DNA of 16,781 nt, from assembly GCA_035402725.1 (NCBI GenBank), contig DAONDU010000042.1, forward strand, positions 1 to 16,781. The letters run 5' to 3'. The stretch comes from UPXZ01 sp035402725 (GTDB taxonomy: Bacteria > Bacteroidota > Bacteroidia > Bacteroidales > Paludibacteraceae). Both the position numbers and the translations under genes were made by a program. The notes beneath the pieces are model-generated. The model was not told the DNA's origin and did no database searches. It worked only from the letters and a program-made list of their open reading frames with translations. Shown here one piece after another: positions 1 to 6,870 of the stretch. Numbering within the stretch: the first letter of the stretch is position 1; the number at the start of each line of letters is the position of its first letter.

Positions 1-409
1 GCAGGGTATATTTTATCAGAATTCTTGGCTCGAAGGATACGAGCATTCTTTCTTTGGATAAAATAACGCCTCCTACACGGTATGTTGTTTTGGATATGGT
101 TTCGCAACTAAATTCGCGGATGTATTTATGACCGTTGGGGTAGTAATTGTTTCCCTCATATTTATGAACTCCAAGGTTGAATTCAGCGCCATGTTGAATG
201 ACCGTTTCATCAAGAGAGGATAAAAGAACGTGGTTGGAATTGTCTAATTCCGGGAGAGGCATAACCAATTGACCATGATATTTCCGGGTATTGCAGTCAA
301 CCAGGGTTGTGAAGTTGTACGTCCCAGCCCTGTTGGTCCGAATCATCTCTTTGGAAATTGATTTCTCGAGATTCATCAGAAGTGTTTTGTCAAAATTTAG
401 ATAGCTCAT
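1..409 (-). CDS. Glycogen debranching enzyme, N-terminal fragment (runs off left edge)
   Basis: This is the first 136 codons of a gene that continues beyond the window. The start is the ATG read from 409. The fragment contains features I recognise from the N-terminal domain of Bacteroidota/archaeal-type glycogen debranching enzymes (amylo-alpha-1,6-glucosidase family): TNRAGTYNFTT (residues 25-35), NTRKYHG (40-46) and VLLSSLDETVIQH (61-73). The family removes alpha-1,6 branch stubs during cytoplasmic glycogen breakdown. The catalytic (alpha/alpha)6 domain would lie outside the window, so activity cannot be judged here. A good housekeeping promoter lies 32 bp upstream (441-471). Family assignment rests on motif recognition in the N-terminal domain only. 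Confidence 0.85.
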   Translation of the reverse strand, partial: MSYLNFDKTLLMNLEKSISKEMIRTNRAGTYNFTTLVDCNTRKYHGQLVMPLPELDNSNHVLLSSLDETVIQHGAEFNLGVHKYEGNNYYPNGHKYIREFSCETISKTTYRVGGVILSKERMLVSFEPRILIKYTL

Positions 410-440
410 TTTTCAAAGGATAATATTTAATAGGTTTCCA

Positions 441-471
441 CAAAAATAGAAATAAAATAGGGATTAACAAA
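441..471 (-). promoter_or_regulatory. Bacteroidota housekeeping promoter for the debranching enzyme gene
   Basis: On the minus strand, TTTG (471-468) is followed by a 19-bp spacer and TATTTTTG (448-441). This fits the Bacteroidota primary-sigma consensus TTTG-N19ish-TAnnTTTG. It lies 32 bp before the ATG at 409, which gives a short leader. It is the only promoter in the window where both boxes and the spacing match. Confidence 0.72.
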
Positions 472-545
472 AATAAAATGTAAAAGTTTTATCTGAAAAT
501 CATTGAAATAATTATTTAATTTTACCGTTGTCCGTTAAAAATATT

Positions 546-686
546 TTGTTCCATCGCTTCGCTCTGGATGACACGGAATTATAGTGATTTATGAAAGGAT
601 GGGGTTGGTTGGCGGCGAAGCCGCCAACCAACCCCATCCTTAAAGACAAAATACTGACTGTCATTTCGAACGAAGTGAGAAATCTA
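546..686. repeat. REP/MITE-like palindromic element with a perfect 22-bp hairpin
   Basis: The core is a perfect 22-bp inverted repeat, 595-616 against 620-641, with a 3-nt GAA loop and a GC-rich stem in AT-rich surroundings. It is flanked by two related, inverted arms: TGTCATCCAGAGCGAAGCGA (minus strand, starting at 573) and TGTCATTTCGAACGAAGTGA (plus strand, starting at 659). These agree at about 14 of 20 bases. The arms sit roughly symmetrically about the hairpin centre, at 45 and 41 bp. Arms of the type TGTCATTYCGA-CGAAG-GA resemble short dispersed repeats I have seen in Bacteroidota genomes; calling this a REPIN or non-autonomous element is inference. No T-tract follows the hairpin, so it is not a standard terminator. 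Confidence 0.65.
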
Positions 687-689
687 ATA

Positions 690-1165
690 TATTTCAAGAA
701 TTTATAATTTTACCGGACAACAGTGATTCAATTTATAATAATTAAGTGTTTTTCACCCGAAAAATTAAATTCTTATATCATTGCCGATCAGTCTTTGAAT
801 GTGTTTTAATTTCTTGTGTCGGTTCTTCAAGCCTGAATTATATCAACTTATTTCTTTTTTATGTAATATCCGGTTACACTTCGGAGGTGAACGTCGATGC
901 AGGCAATCCGGCGACATTCATAAAGTTGGTGTGTATGTAAGGCAGACATACGTAGCGCGTGAGACATTACTTATTTCCTGCCTGAAAATAATATTATGAA
1001 TACACTTGGTGTGTTTCGGACTTTTTACATTCAGAAATAAATACATCATAATGATTTATGGTTAATCAAAACGTTTTCTGATAATATCTCTTTAATAACT
1101 GATTGTGAAATTTTCAAGATTCTCAGAAAATATTTGTTGAAGGCATTAGAAAATCGGTTTTTAAA
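690..1165. other. Long non-coding stretch before the rhomboid gene
   Basis: No convincing gene is visible on either strand. The short open frames here lack start-site support and recognisable motifs. The stretch is AT-rich except for a GC-richer patch at about 868-965. That patch contains small dyads: an interrupted one at about 874-886 (CACTTC-G-GAGGTG), GTCG/CGAC at about 893-915, and GTATGT/ACATAC at 933-938/946-951. I cannot match it to a known RNA family. It could be a decayed gene or mobile-element remnant. Confidence 0.4.
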
Positions 1166-1169
1166 TTCT

Positions 1170-1177
1170 TATTTTTG
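1170..1177 (+). promoter_or_regulatory. Probable -7 element upstream of the rhomboid gene
   Basis: TATTTTTG followed by C matches the Bacteroidota -7 box TAnnTTTG. It lies 25 bp before the ATG at 1203. I see no TTTG box at the usual -33 spacing, so the call rests on one element. Confidence 0.5.
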
Positions 1178-1202
1178 CACTTATTAGATAAACAATAAGA
1201 TT

Positions 1203-1886
1203 ATGGATAATATTGAAAAAAGGAAAATATATTACACGTTGTTTTTTCCGGTTTTAATTAGTTTGTTTATCGTTCTTGTTTTTCTGTTTGAGAGAGGAAT
1301 GGGTTGGGATTTTTATAAAGCAGGCATATTTCCTCATGATCTGAAAACGTTGCCTAACATTTTTACAATGCCTTTTATTCATGCAGATTTATCGCATCTG
1401 TTGAATAATATTATTCCATTTTTTGTTTTAAGTAGTTGTTTGTACTATTTTTATAGTCAAATTGCAAATAAAATATTACTTTTGTCATTAATCCTGACCG
1501 GATTTATTCTTTGGGTTATCGGACGTGACAACTGGCATATTGGTGCCAGTGGTTTGGTTTATTCATTGTCATTTTTTTTGTTCTTCAGTGGCTTATTCCG
1601 AAAACACATCCCGTTAATTGCAATCTCATTTATCGTAGTGTTTCTTTATGGCAATAACGTCTGGCATTTGTTCCCCTGGGGGAAAATGGATCCCGTGTCG
1701 TGGGAAGGACATCTTGCTGGAGGTGTTACGGGATTATTTCTCGCTTTCATATACAGGAAACAGGGACCGCAAAAACCCGAAAAGATATGGGACGATGAAG
1801 ATGTTGATGATATGGAAGATATGGAAGATGCTGAAATTCAGGATGATTATAAGGATGAAAAGGATGATGCTTTATCAGAAAATTAA
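1203..1886 (+). CDS. Rhomboid family intramembrane serine protease with acidic C-terminal tail
   Basis: This is a 227-residue multi-pass membrane protein that would cut transmembrane substrates within the inner membrane. The rhomboid hallmarks are in order: His65-x3-Asn69 (HLLNN) in the second hydrophobic region, the GASG motif with catalytic Ser116 (114-117), and catalytic His170 in EGHLAGGVTG. The first TM is about residues 10-29, and further hydrophobic segments cover about 70-104, 117-132 and 136-152, with the last TM at about 168-184. Both dyad residues are present, so it should be an active protease. After the last TM, about 30 residues (197-227) are almost all Asp/Glu, partly encoded by a short GATATGGAA-type repeat. 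I know of no rhomboid function for such a tail. The next gene starts 17 bp downstream, so the two are probably co-transcribed. Its substrate is unknown. Confidence 0.88.
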   Translation: MDNIEKRKIYYTLFFPVLISLFIVLVFLFERGMGWDFYKAGIFPHDLKTLPNIFTMPFIHADLSHLLNNIIPFFVLSSCLYYFYSQIANKILLLSLILTGFILWVIGRDNWHIGASGLVYSLSFFLFFSGLFRKHIPLIAISFIVVFLYGNNVWHLFPWGKMDPVSWEGHLAGGVTGLFLAFIYRKQGPQKPEKIWDDEDVDDMEDMEDAEIQDDYKDEKDDALSEN

Positions 1887-1903
1887 TTTTAGTCGAAATA
1901 TTT

Positions 1904-2869
1904 ATGGAAACAAAAAAAACGAATGAGATCAATTTAATGGATGTCATTATCGAAACTGGTAAATGGTTAAAAAAAACAGTTGTTCAATTATTGGAGTTTT
2001 CCGGTAAAATACTGATACTGCTGTATAAACACAAAATCATTACTGCTTGTATATTAATTCTTTCAATAGCTGTCGGGCAGTATAAGTCCAGACCTTCAGC
2101 ACGAAAATATAATATGGAGGGAATGTGTGTATTATATGGTCCGGAAGCAAAAACCATCAGTGAAATCGGCAAGCAGCTTGCGTATTCTTCACCACGCTTT
2201 CAGGCTACTTCACTCGCCCGAAAATTATCATTGCCGGATAGTATTGCCTCAAAAGTGACTGGAGTGGAATTTTTTCAGGTGATAGATTATCAGCTTAATC
2301 ATACTCCGGATTTGATCGATTTTAAAAACAGCCATTCTATGGAAGATACACTTAATCTGCCAATGATTGACTATATATACATGCGGATTAAAATAATAGG
2401 AACCAGTAATGCGAATGCTATTGGTGATGCCATGCTGAAGTATATTAATACCAATCCTACCGTACAAAATCAGTATGAAATTCTTAAAGGACAACTGAAT
2501 GAAAAAATCCGGCTTTGTGATGCTGAAATGTTGCGACTGGATAGTTTGGCAAAAATTACTTATTTCGAGGACAAAAAACCTGAAATCAAATTTGAAAGCA
2601 ATAAACTGTTGATAGGTAATAATACTATTCAGCTATTTTATAATGACATGCTAACTCTGCAGACATATAAAGCTAATGCTCAGAATAGACTCCTCGATGC
2701 TAAGCAACCGGTTGTGGTACCTTCAGGTTTTGTGGTAAATCCAAAAGCAATCAACGGACGAGCAAAATACGGTATTTATAGTTTGATCATAGGGCTATTG
2801 TTGAGCATATTCGTCAGTTTCTTTTTAGAAAACCGAAAAAAGTGGGCTAAATACCTACAAAATAATTAA
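1904..2869 (+). CDS. Wzz-like two-TM membrane protein (chain-length determinant-type topology)
   Basis: The protein has 321 residues. A cytoplasmic N-terminus of about 43 residues precedes TM1 (about 44-58). A large, probably periplasmic domain follows (about 60-288), with a helical stretch around residues 193-218, then TM2 (about 290-310) and a short basic tail (ENRKKWAKYLQNN). This TM/periplasmic/TM plan matches polysaccharide co-polymerases of the Wzz/chain-length determinant class, which set glycan length. The sequence lacks a cytoplasmic tyrosine-kinase domain, and I do not see a clear Pro-rich TM2 motif. The family call is therefore topological and moderate. It is not next to glycan polymerase or glycosyltransferase genes here, only to the rhomboid gene 17 bp upstream. 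It ends just before a bidirectional terminator. Confidence 0.5.
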   Translation: METKKTNEINLMDVIIETGKWLKKTVVQLLEFSGKILILLYKHKIITACILILSIAVGQYKSRPSARKYNMEGMCVLYGPEAKTISEIGKQLAYSSPRFQATSLARKLSLPDSIASKVTGVEFFQVIDYQLNHTPDLIDFKNSHSMEDTLNLPMIDYIYMRIKIIGTSNANAIGDAMLKYINTNPTVQNQYEILKGQLNEKIRLCDAEMLRLDSLAKITYFEDKKPEIKFESNKLLIGNNTIQLFYNDMLTLQTYKANAQNRLLDAKQPVVVPSGFVVNPKAINGRAKYGIYSLIIGLLLSIFVSFFLENRKKWAKYLQNN

Positions 2870-2882
2870 TTGGTGTATATCA

Positions 2883-2921
2883 CAACAAAAAAAGGCATCT
2901 GAAAGATGCCTTTTTTTGTTG
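2883..2921. terminator. Bidirectional intrinsic terminator between the Wzz-like gene and clpB
   Basis: An 18-bp perfect stem (2883-2900 with 2904-2921) encloses a GAA loop. The GC-containing core GGCATCT/AGATGCC is flanked by seven A on the left and seven T on the right. The U-tract works in both directions, which suits the convergent gene ends at 2869 (+) and 2925 (-). Confidence 0.9.
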
Positions 2922-2924
2922 ATC

Positions 2925-5254
2925 TTAATTGCCGAATACAATTCTACCGTCAACACAATCGACCACAACCGGTTTCTCGCTGTTGACTTTTCCGCTTATA
3001 AGTTCTTTGGACAGATCGTTTAATACATACTTTTGTATGGCTCTTTTTACCGGACGGGCACCAAATTGAGGATCGTATCCTTCGGCCGAAATAAATTCCA
3101 TCGCTCTGTCGGTTATTTCCAGTATTATACCGTTTTCAGCCAGCATATTTTTCACCGCGTAAAGCTGCATTTTTACAATTTCCATAATCTGACTTTCGTC
3201 AAGTGGTGCAAACATGATGATTTCGTCAATACGGTTCAGGAATTCGGGCCTTACAGATTTTTTCAGAAGTTCAAAAACTTCATTTTTTGTTTTTTCAATC
3301 ACTTCGGTTCGGTTCCGGATGTTGATATGTTCAAAGTTTTCGCGGATAAGCGATGAACCTACATTGGAAGTCATGATGATAATCGTGTTTTTGAAATTGA
3401 CAGTACGTCCTTTATTATCGGTCAGCCGACCATCGTCCAGCACCTGCAACAAGGTGTTGAATACGTCCGGATGGGCTTTTTCGATTTCGTCGAACAAAAC
3501 NNNNNNNNNNNNNNNNNNNNNNNNNNNNNNNNNNNNNNNNNNNNNNNNNNNNNNNNNNNNNNNNNNNNNNNNNNNNNNNNNNNNNNNNNNNNNNNNNNNN
3601 CCTGCAGCATTTTGGTTACCGGTATGCCGGTCCATCGGCTTACCACATCTGCTATATCCTGACTGTCAACCTCTTCTTTTATCATGGCGTTATTACCCTG
3701 GATTTCAGCCAGTCTTGATTGATTTTCCGAAATCAGATTTTCCTCTGCTTTTATCTTACCATAACGTATTTCAGCTACCCGGCCGTAATCCCCCTCGCGT
3801 TCAGCGCGATCGGCTTCGTATTTCAGGTTTTCAATTTCAATTTTTGACTGTTGAATTTTTTCAATTATATCTTTTTCAGACGACCATCTGGCACGATATT
3901 TTTTGCTATCTTCTTTCAGATTTGCAATTTCTTCCTCCAGTTGTTCCAGTTTACGGACATCATTTTCGCGTTTGATAGCTTCGCGTTCTATCTCAAGTTG
4001 TTTGATGTTACGTTCTATCTTGTCCAGTTCCTCCGGTACACTGTTCACTTCCATTCTGAGCTTAGCGGCTGCCTCGTCCATCAGGTCAATGGCCTTATCG
4101 GGCAGGAAACGGTCACTGATGTAGCGATTCGAGAGTTCAACCGCAGCAATGATAGCATCATCCTTAATCCTTACTTTGTGGTGATTTTCATATTTTTCCT
4201 TCAACCCCCGGAGTATGGATATGCTCGATGCAATGTTAGGCTCGTCGATCATGACAATCTGAAAGCGTCGTTCCAGCGCTTTGTCTTTTTCAAAATATTT
4301 CTGATATTCGTCCAGCGTAGTTGCACCAACAGCACGAAGTTCTCCCCTCGCCAGTGCTGGTTTCAGAATGTTGGCAGCATCCATGGCACCTTCGCTTTTT
4401 CCGGCACCGATAAGGGTGTGAATTTCGTCAATGAAAAGTATAATCTCTCCATCCGAATGAATAACCTCATTCACCACCGATTTCAGTCTTTCTTCAAATT
4501 CGCCTTTATATTTTGCTCCGGCAATAAGTGCACCCATATCCAGCGAATATACCTGTTTCGTTTTCAGATTTTCGGGTACATCGCCTCTTACAATACGCTG
4601 TGCAAGACCTTCGGCAATGGCGGTTTTTCCGGTTCCGGGTTCGCCGATCAGGATGGGATTATTTTTGGTACGACGGCTCAGTACCTGCAAAACACGCCGG
4701 ATTTCCTCATCACGTCCAATCACCGGGTCCAGTTTTCCGGAACGTGCACGTTCATTGAGATTGATAGCATACCTGTCGAGTGACTGATAGGTTTCCTCGG
4801 CCGATGCTGAGTTTGCACCGGCACCTTTGCGGAGTTCCGAAATGGCTGCTTCAAGCGCTTTTTCGTTTACCCCGGCATCCTTCAGTATTTGAGAAACGCT
4901 GTTTTTGACTTTAAGCAAAGCCAGTAAGATATTTTCCAGCGACACAAACTGATCGCCTGCCGAGGCAGAAATCTCTGAAGCTTTGCGGAGAACATCGTTT
5001 GTCTCACGGCTCAAATAAGGTTCTCCTCCTGTAACTTTCGGAAAACTTTCGATGGTTCGGTCGATAACTTGCTGAATTACCGACGGATATATACCCATTT
5101 TCCCAAACAGAAACTGAATGACATCTTCTCCTTTGTTCAGGAGAGCTTTCATCAGGTGTGTGGTTTCAATACTTTGCTGGTTGTAACTTTGAGCCAGATC
5201 AATGGCATTTTGTACCACTTCCTGAGATTTTGTTGTAAAATTAGAAAAATTCAT
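2925..5254 (-). CDS. clpB: ATP-dependent disaggregase ClpB, interrupted by an assembly gap
   Basis: ClpB is a hexameric AAA+ chaperone that, with DnaK, pulls polypeptides out of aggregates in the cytoplasm. The part before the gap (551 residues) has the Clp N-domain repeats (about 1-145), Walker A GEPGTGKT (204-211), Walker B ILFIDE (272-277), the arginine-finger region ALERRF and a coiled-coil middle domain (about 400-520), ending at RWTGIPVTKML. After the 100-N run, translation resumes at the second Walker B, VLFDEIEKAHPDVFN. It continues through sensor 1 (IIMTSN), RPEFLNRIDEI and GARPVKRAIQ to the stop. About 118 residues, including the second Walker A, are missing relative to E. coli ClpB. 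Restoring them gives about 860 residues, normal for the family. The two halves are out of frame across 100 N, but a real gap near 356 bp restores the frame. The gene is almost certainly intact. Confidence 0.95.
3501..3600. other. Assembly gap (100 N) inside clpB
   Basis: Exactly 100 N, a common placeholder for unknown gap size. Alignment from memory with E. coli ClpB puts the missing coding sequence at about 355-360 bp. Reading frames on the two sides require a true length of 2 modulo 3, whereas 100 is 1 modulo 3. Confidence 0.9.
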
Positions 5255-5331
5255 ATGCTTTGTTTTTGATTTTTTATTGTTTTGTGCTTTTACCGTTTTA
5301 TGTTTACAAAATGTTTACCAACCTGAAAATC

Positions 5332-5407
5332 AGACATATTGGCATGAAAAAATGTTGTTTTAATATGGGTAAATGACAAAATGGCAATTTATGCTGTCAA
5401 AATGGCA
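5332..5407. promoter_or_regulatory. Three phased 13-bp dyads (TGNCA-N3-TGGCA) between clpB and rex
   Basis: The copies are AGACATATTGGCA (5332-5344), TGACAAAATGGCA (5374-5386) and TGTCAAAATGGCA (5395-5407). Start-to-start distances are 42 and 21 bp, i.e. four and two helical turns, so all three would lie on the same face of the DNA. They lie 78 to 153 bp upstream of the clpB start and 108 to 183 bp upstream of the rex start. No TAnnTTTG box faces clpB in this interval. I infer a protein-binding operator, more likely for clpB, but which gene it controls and the binding protein are not shown by the sequence. Confidence 0.5.
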
Positions 5408-5477
5408 TTTTTATTTTTTTTAGTTTACTTTGAAGCATGAACAAGCCTGAAAATGACAGGAGATTGAAAAAAATGAT

Positions 5478-5485
5478 TATTTTTG
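5478..5485 (+). promoter_or_regulatory. Probable -7 element upstream of rex
   Basis: TATTTTTG followed by CA matches the Bacteroidota -7 box. It lies 29 bp before the rex ATG at 5515. No TTTG is seen at the usual -33 spacing. Confidence 0.5.
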
Positions 5486-5514
5486 CAAGTTAAATCTTGT
5501 AAATTAGGAAGATA

Positions 5515-6165
5515 ATGCAGAAAATTGATCACAACATACCTGAACCTACTCTTAGAAGGTTACCATGGTATTTAGCGTATGCCAAGTTGGTACAACATTC
5601 GGGTGAACCGTTCCTGTCATCTACCCAGATAGCCACCAATATTGCTGTTGACGCCTCCAAAGTTGCAAAAGATTTATCCTACGTTCAGATTTCGGGCCGG
5701 ACAAGGGTAGGATATGAAGTGAATGAGCTGGTAAAAGTCCTTGAGTCTTTCCTGGGATTTACCAATACACATAAAGCATTTTTGTTCGGTGTGGGAAGTC
5801 TTGGAGGCGCCCTGTTGCACGACGACGGGATGAAACAATTCGGGCTGGAAATAGTTGCAGGTTTCGATGTCAAATATGAACTTGCCGGAACCAGCATCAA
5901 CCGGGTCCCTATTCATCATATTGATCATTTCAGGGAATTGCAGAAACAAACGCTTGTTAATATCGGAGTGCTTACAGTTCCGGTGGATAAGGCGCAGGAA
6001 ACGGCAGAGATGATGATTGATGGCGGAATTCAGGCTATCTGGAATTTTACTCCTTTCAGAATACGTGTGCCGGATAATATTATTGTGCAGAATACATCCA
6101 TTTACGCACATCTGGCTGTAATGTTTAACCGGTTGAACGAACTAAACTCAAAAATTCAGGAATAA
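5515..6165 (+). CDS. rex: Redox-sensing transcriptional repressor Rex
   Basis: This 216-residue protein is a cytoplasmic homodimeric repressor that senses the NADH/NAD+ ratio and releases DNA when NADH binds. The N-terminal winged helix carries the typical IPEPTLRRLPWYL (8-20) and SSTQIATNIAVDASKVAKDL (35-54). The Rossmann domain begins at FLFGVGSLGGALL with the dinucleotide loop GVGSLGGA (92-99). The C-terminal swap helix includes YAHLAVMFNRL. Length and domain order match the family. A -7 box lies 29 bp upstream. The stop codon overlaps the next ATG by one base (TAATG), indicating translational coupling with the FAH-family gene. I did not find a canonical TTGTGA-N6-TCACAA Rex box in the upstream region, so autoregulation is not supported. 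Confidence 0.95.
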   Translation: MQKIDHNIPEPTLRRLPWYLAYAKLVQHSGEPFLSSTQIATNIAVDASKVAKDLSYVQISGRTRVGYEVNELVKVLESFLGFTNTHKAFLFGVGSLGGALLHDDGMKQFGLEIVAGFDVKYELAGTSINRVPIHHIDHFRELQKQTLVNIGVLTVPVDKAQETAEMMIDGGIQAIWNFTPFRIRVPDNIIVQNTSIYAHLAVMFNRLNELNSKIQE

Positions 6166-6776
6166 TGAAGATATTTGCTATTGGTCAGAATTATGCCGAA
6201 CATAACAGGGAACTTAACAGTCCCGATCCCAAAGAGCCTGTAATTTTCATGAAGCCCGATACGGCTGCACTGAAAAATAATAAACCCTTTTACATTCCCG
6301 ATTTCAGTTCGGAGGTCCATTACGAAACGGAACTAATCATAAAAATAAGCCGTCTTGGCAAAAATATAGCGCCCAAATTTGCGTATCGCTACTACGAAGA
6401 AATTGGTTTGGGAGTGGATTTTACTGCCCGTGATATACAGAGAAAACTGAAAAGTGAAGGAAAACCCTGGGAAATATGTAAAGCATTTGACAATTCAGCT
6501 GTAATCGGCAGTTTTTTACCCAAAGAGGAATTTGCAGATATTCAGTGTATCGATTTTCATCTCAATATTAACGGCAATCCTGTACAGCACGGGAATACAG
6601 CCGATATGATATTTCCGGTTGATGAAATTATCGCCTACATCAGCAGGTATTTTACGCTGAAAATAGGTGATATCCTATTCACGGGCACCCCGGTTGGTGT
6701 TGGGAAAGTGAATATCGGCGACCATCTCGAAGGTTTTATACAGGATAAGAAAATGTTTGATTTTAAGGTGAAATAA
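6165..6776 (+). CDS. Fumarylacetoacetate hydrolase (FAH) family protein, FAHD1-like
   Basis: At 203 residues this is a single FAH catalytic domain. The metal-binding triad is visible as Glu54 and Glu56 (YETE, 53-56) and Asp85 (GLGVDFTARD, 81-90). Lys106 in CKAFDNSAVIG matches the conserved Lys of the FAHD1/acylpyruvase group, and the FTGTPVGVG motif near the C-terminus is also present. FAHD1 relatives hydrolyse acylpyruvates or decarboxylate oxaloacetate with Mg2+, but the substrate cannot be read from this sequence. In Bacteroidota such genes are usually annotated only as FAH family. The ATG overlaps the rex stop codon by one base, so its expression is likely tied to rex. No terminator or TAnnTTTG box lies in the 94 bp before porU, so transcription may run on into porU. 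Confidence 0.88.
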   Translation: MKIFAIGQNYAEHNRELNSPDPKEPVIFMKPDTAALKNNKPFYIPDFSSEVHYETELIIKISRLGKNIAPKFAYRYYEEIGLGVDFTARDIQRKLKSEGKPWEICKAFDNSAVIGSFLPKEEFADIQCIDFHLNINGNPVQHGNTADMIFPVDEIIAYISRYFTLKIGDILFTGTPVGVGKVNIGDHLEGFIQDKKMFDFKVK

Positions 6777-6870
6777 ACATTTTATATCACCCATTTACAA
6801 ACATTCTGAAAAAATAATTGTTGAATATATCCGTTATTAAGAGGAGATACATAAAATACGAGTTGAACGC

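Noticed and set aside
512..697. 61-codon open frame on the minus strand
   Set aside because: It runs through the palindromic element; its Pro/Asn-rich middle is just the hairpin read as protein. No start-site support or family resemblance.
746..999. Two overlapping open frames of 64 and 66 codons on the plus strand
   Set aside because: Neither has a plausible start region, recognisable motif or protein-like composition. They overlap in different frames, so at most one could be real.
3422..3635. Frameshift or pseudogene status of clpB
   Set aside because: The frame change falls exactly at the N run, and the missing domain length explains it. All visible motifs are intact.
3851..4783. 310-codon plus-strand open frame opposite clpB
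   Set aside because: It is antisense to strongly conserved ClpB domains and shows no protein-like features of its own.
5281..5320. Rex operator from TTTTGT...ACAAAA near the clpB start
   Set aside because: The half-sites are about 20 bp apart and lack the TTGTGA-N6-TCACAA form, so they look like AT-rich chance matches.
5374..5407. Sigma-54 promoter (TGGCA...TGC)
   Set aside because: The GG and GC elements are 8 bases apart here, not the required 10, and the phased dyads explain the TGGCA occurrences better.
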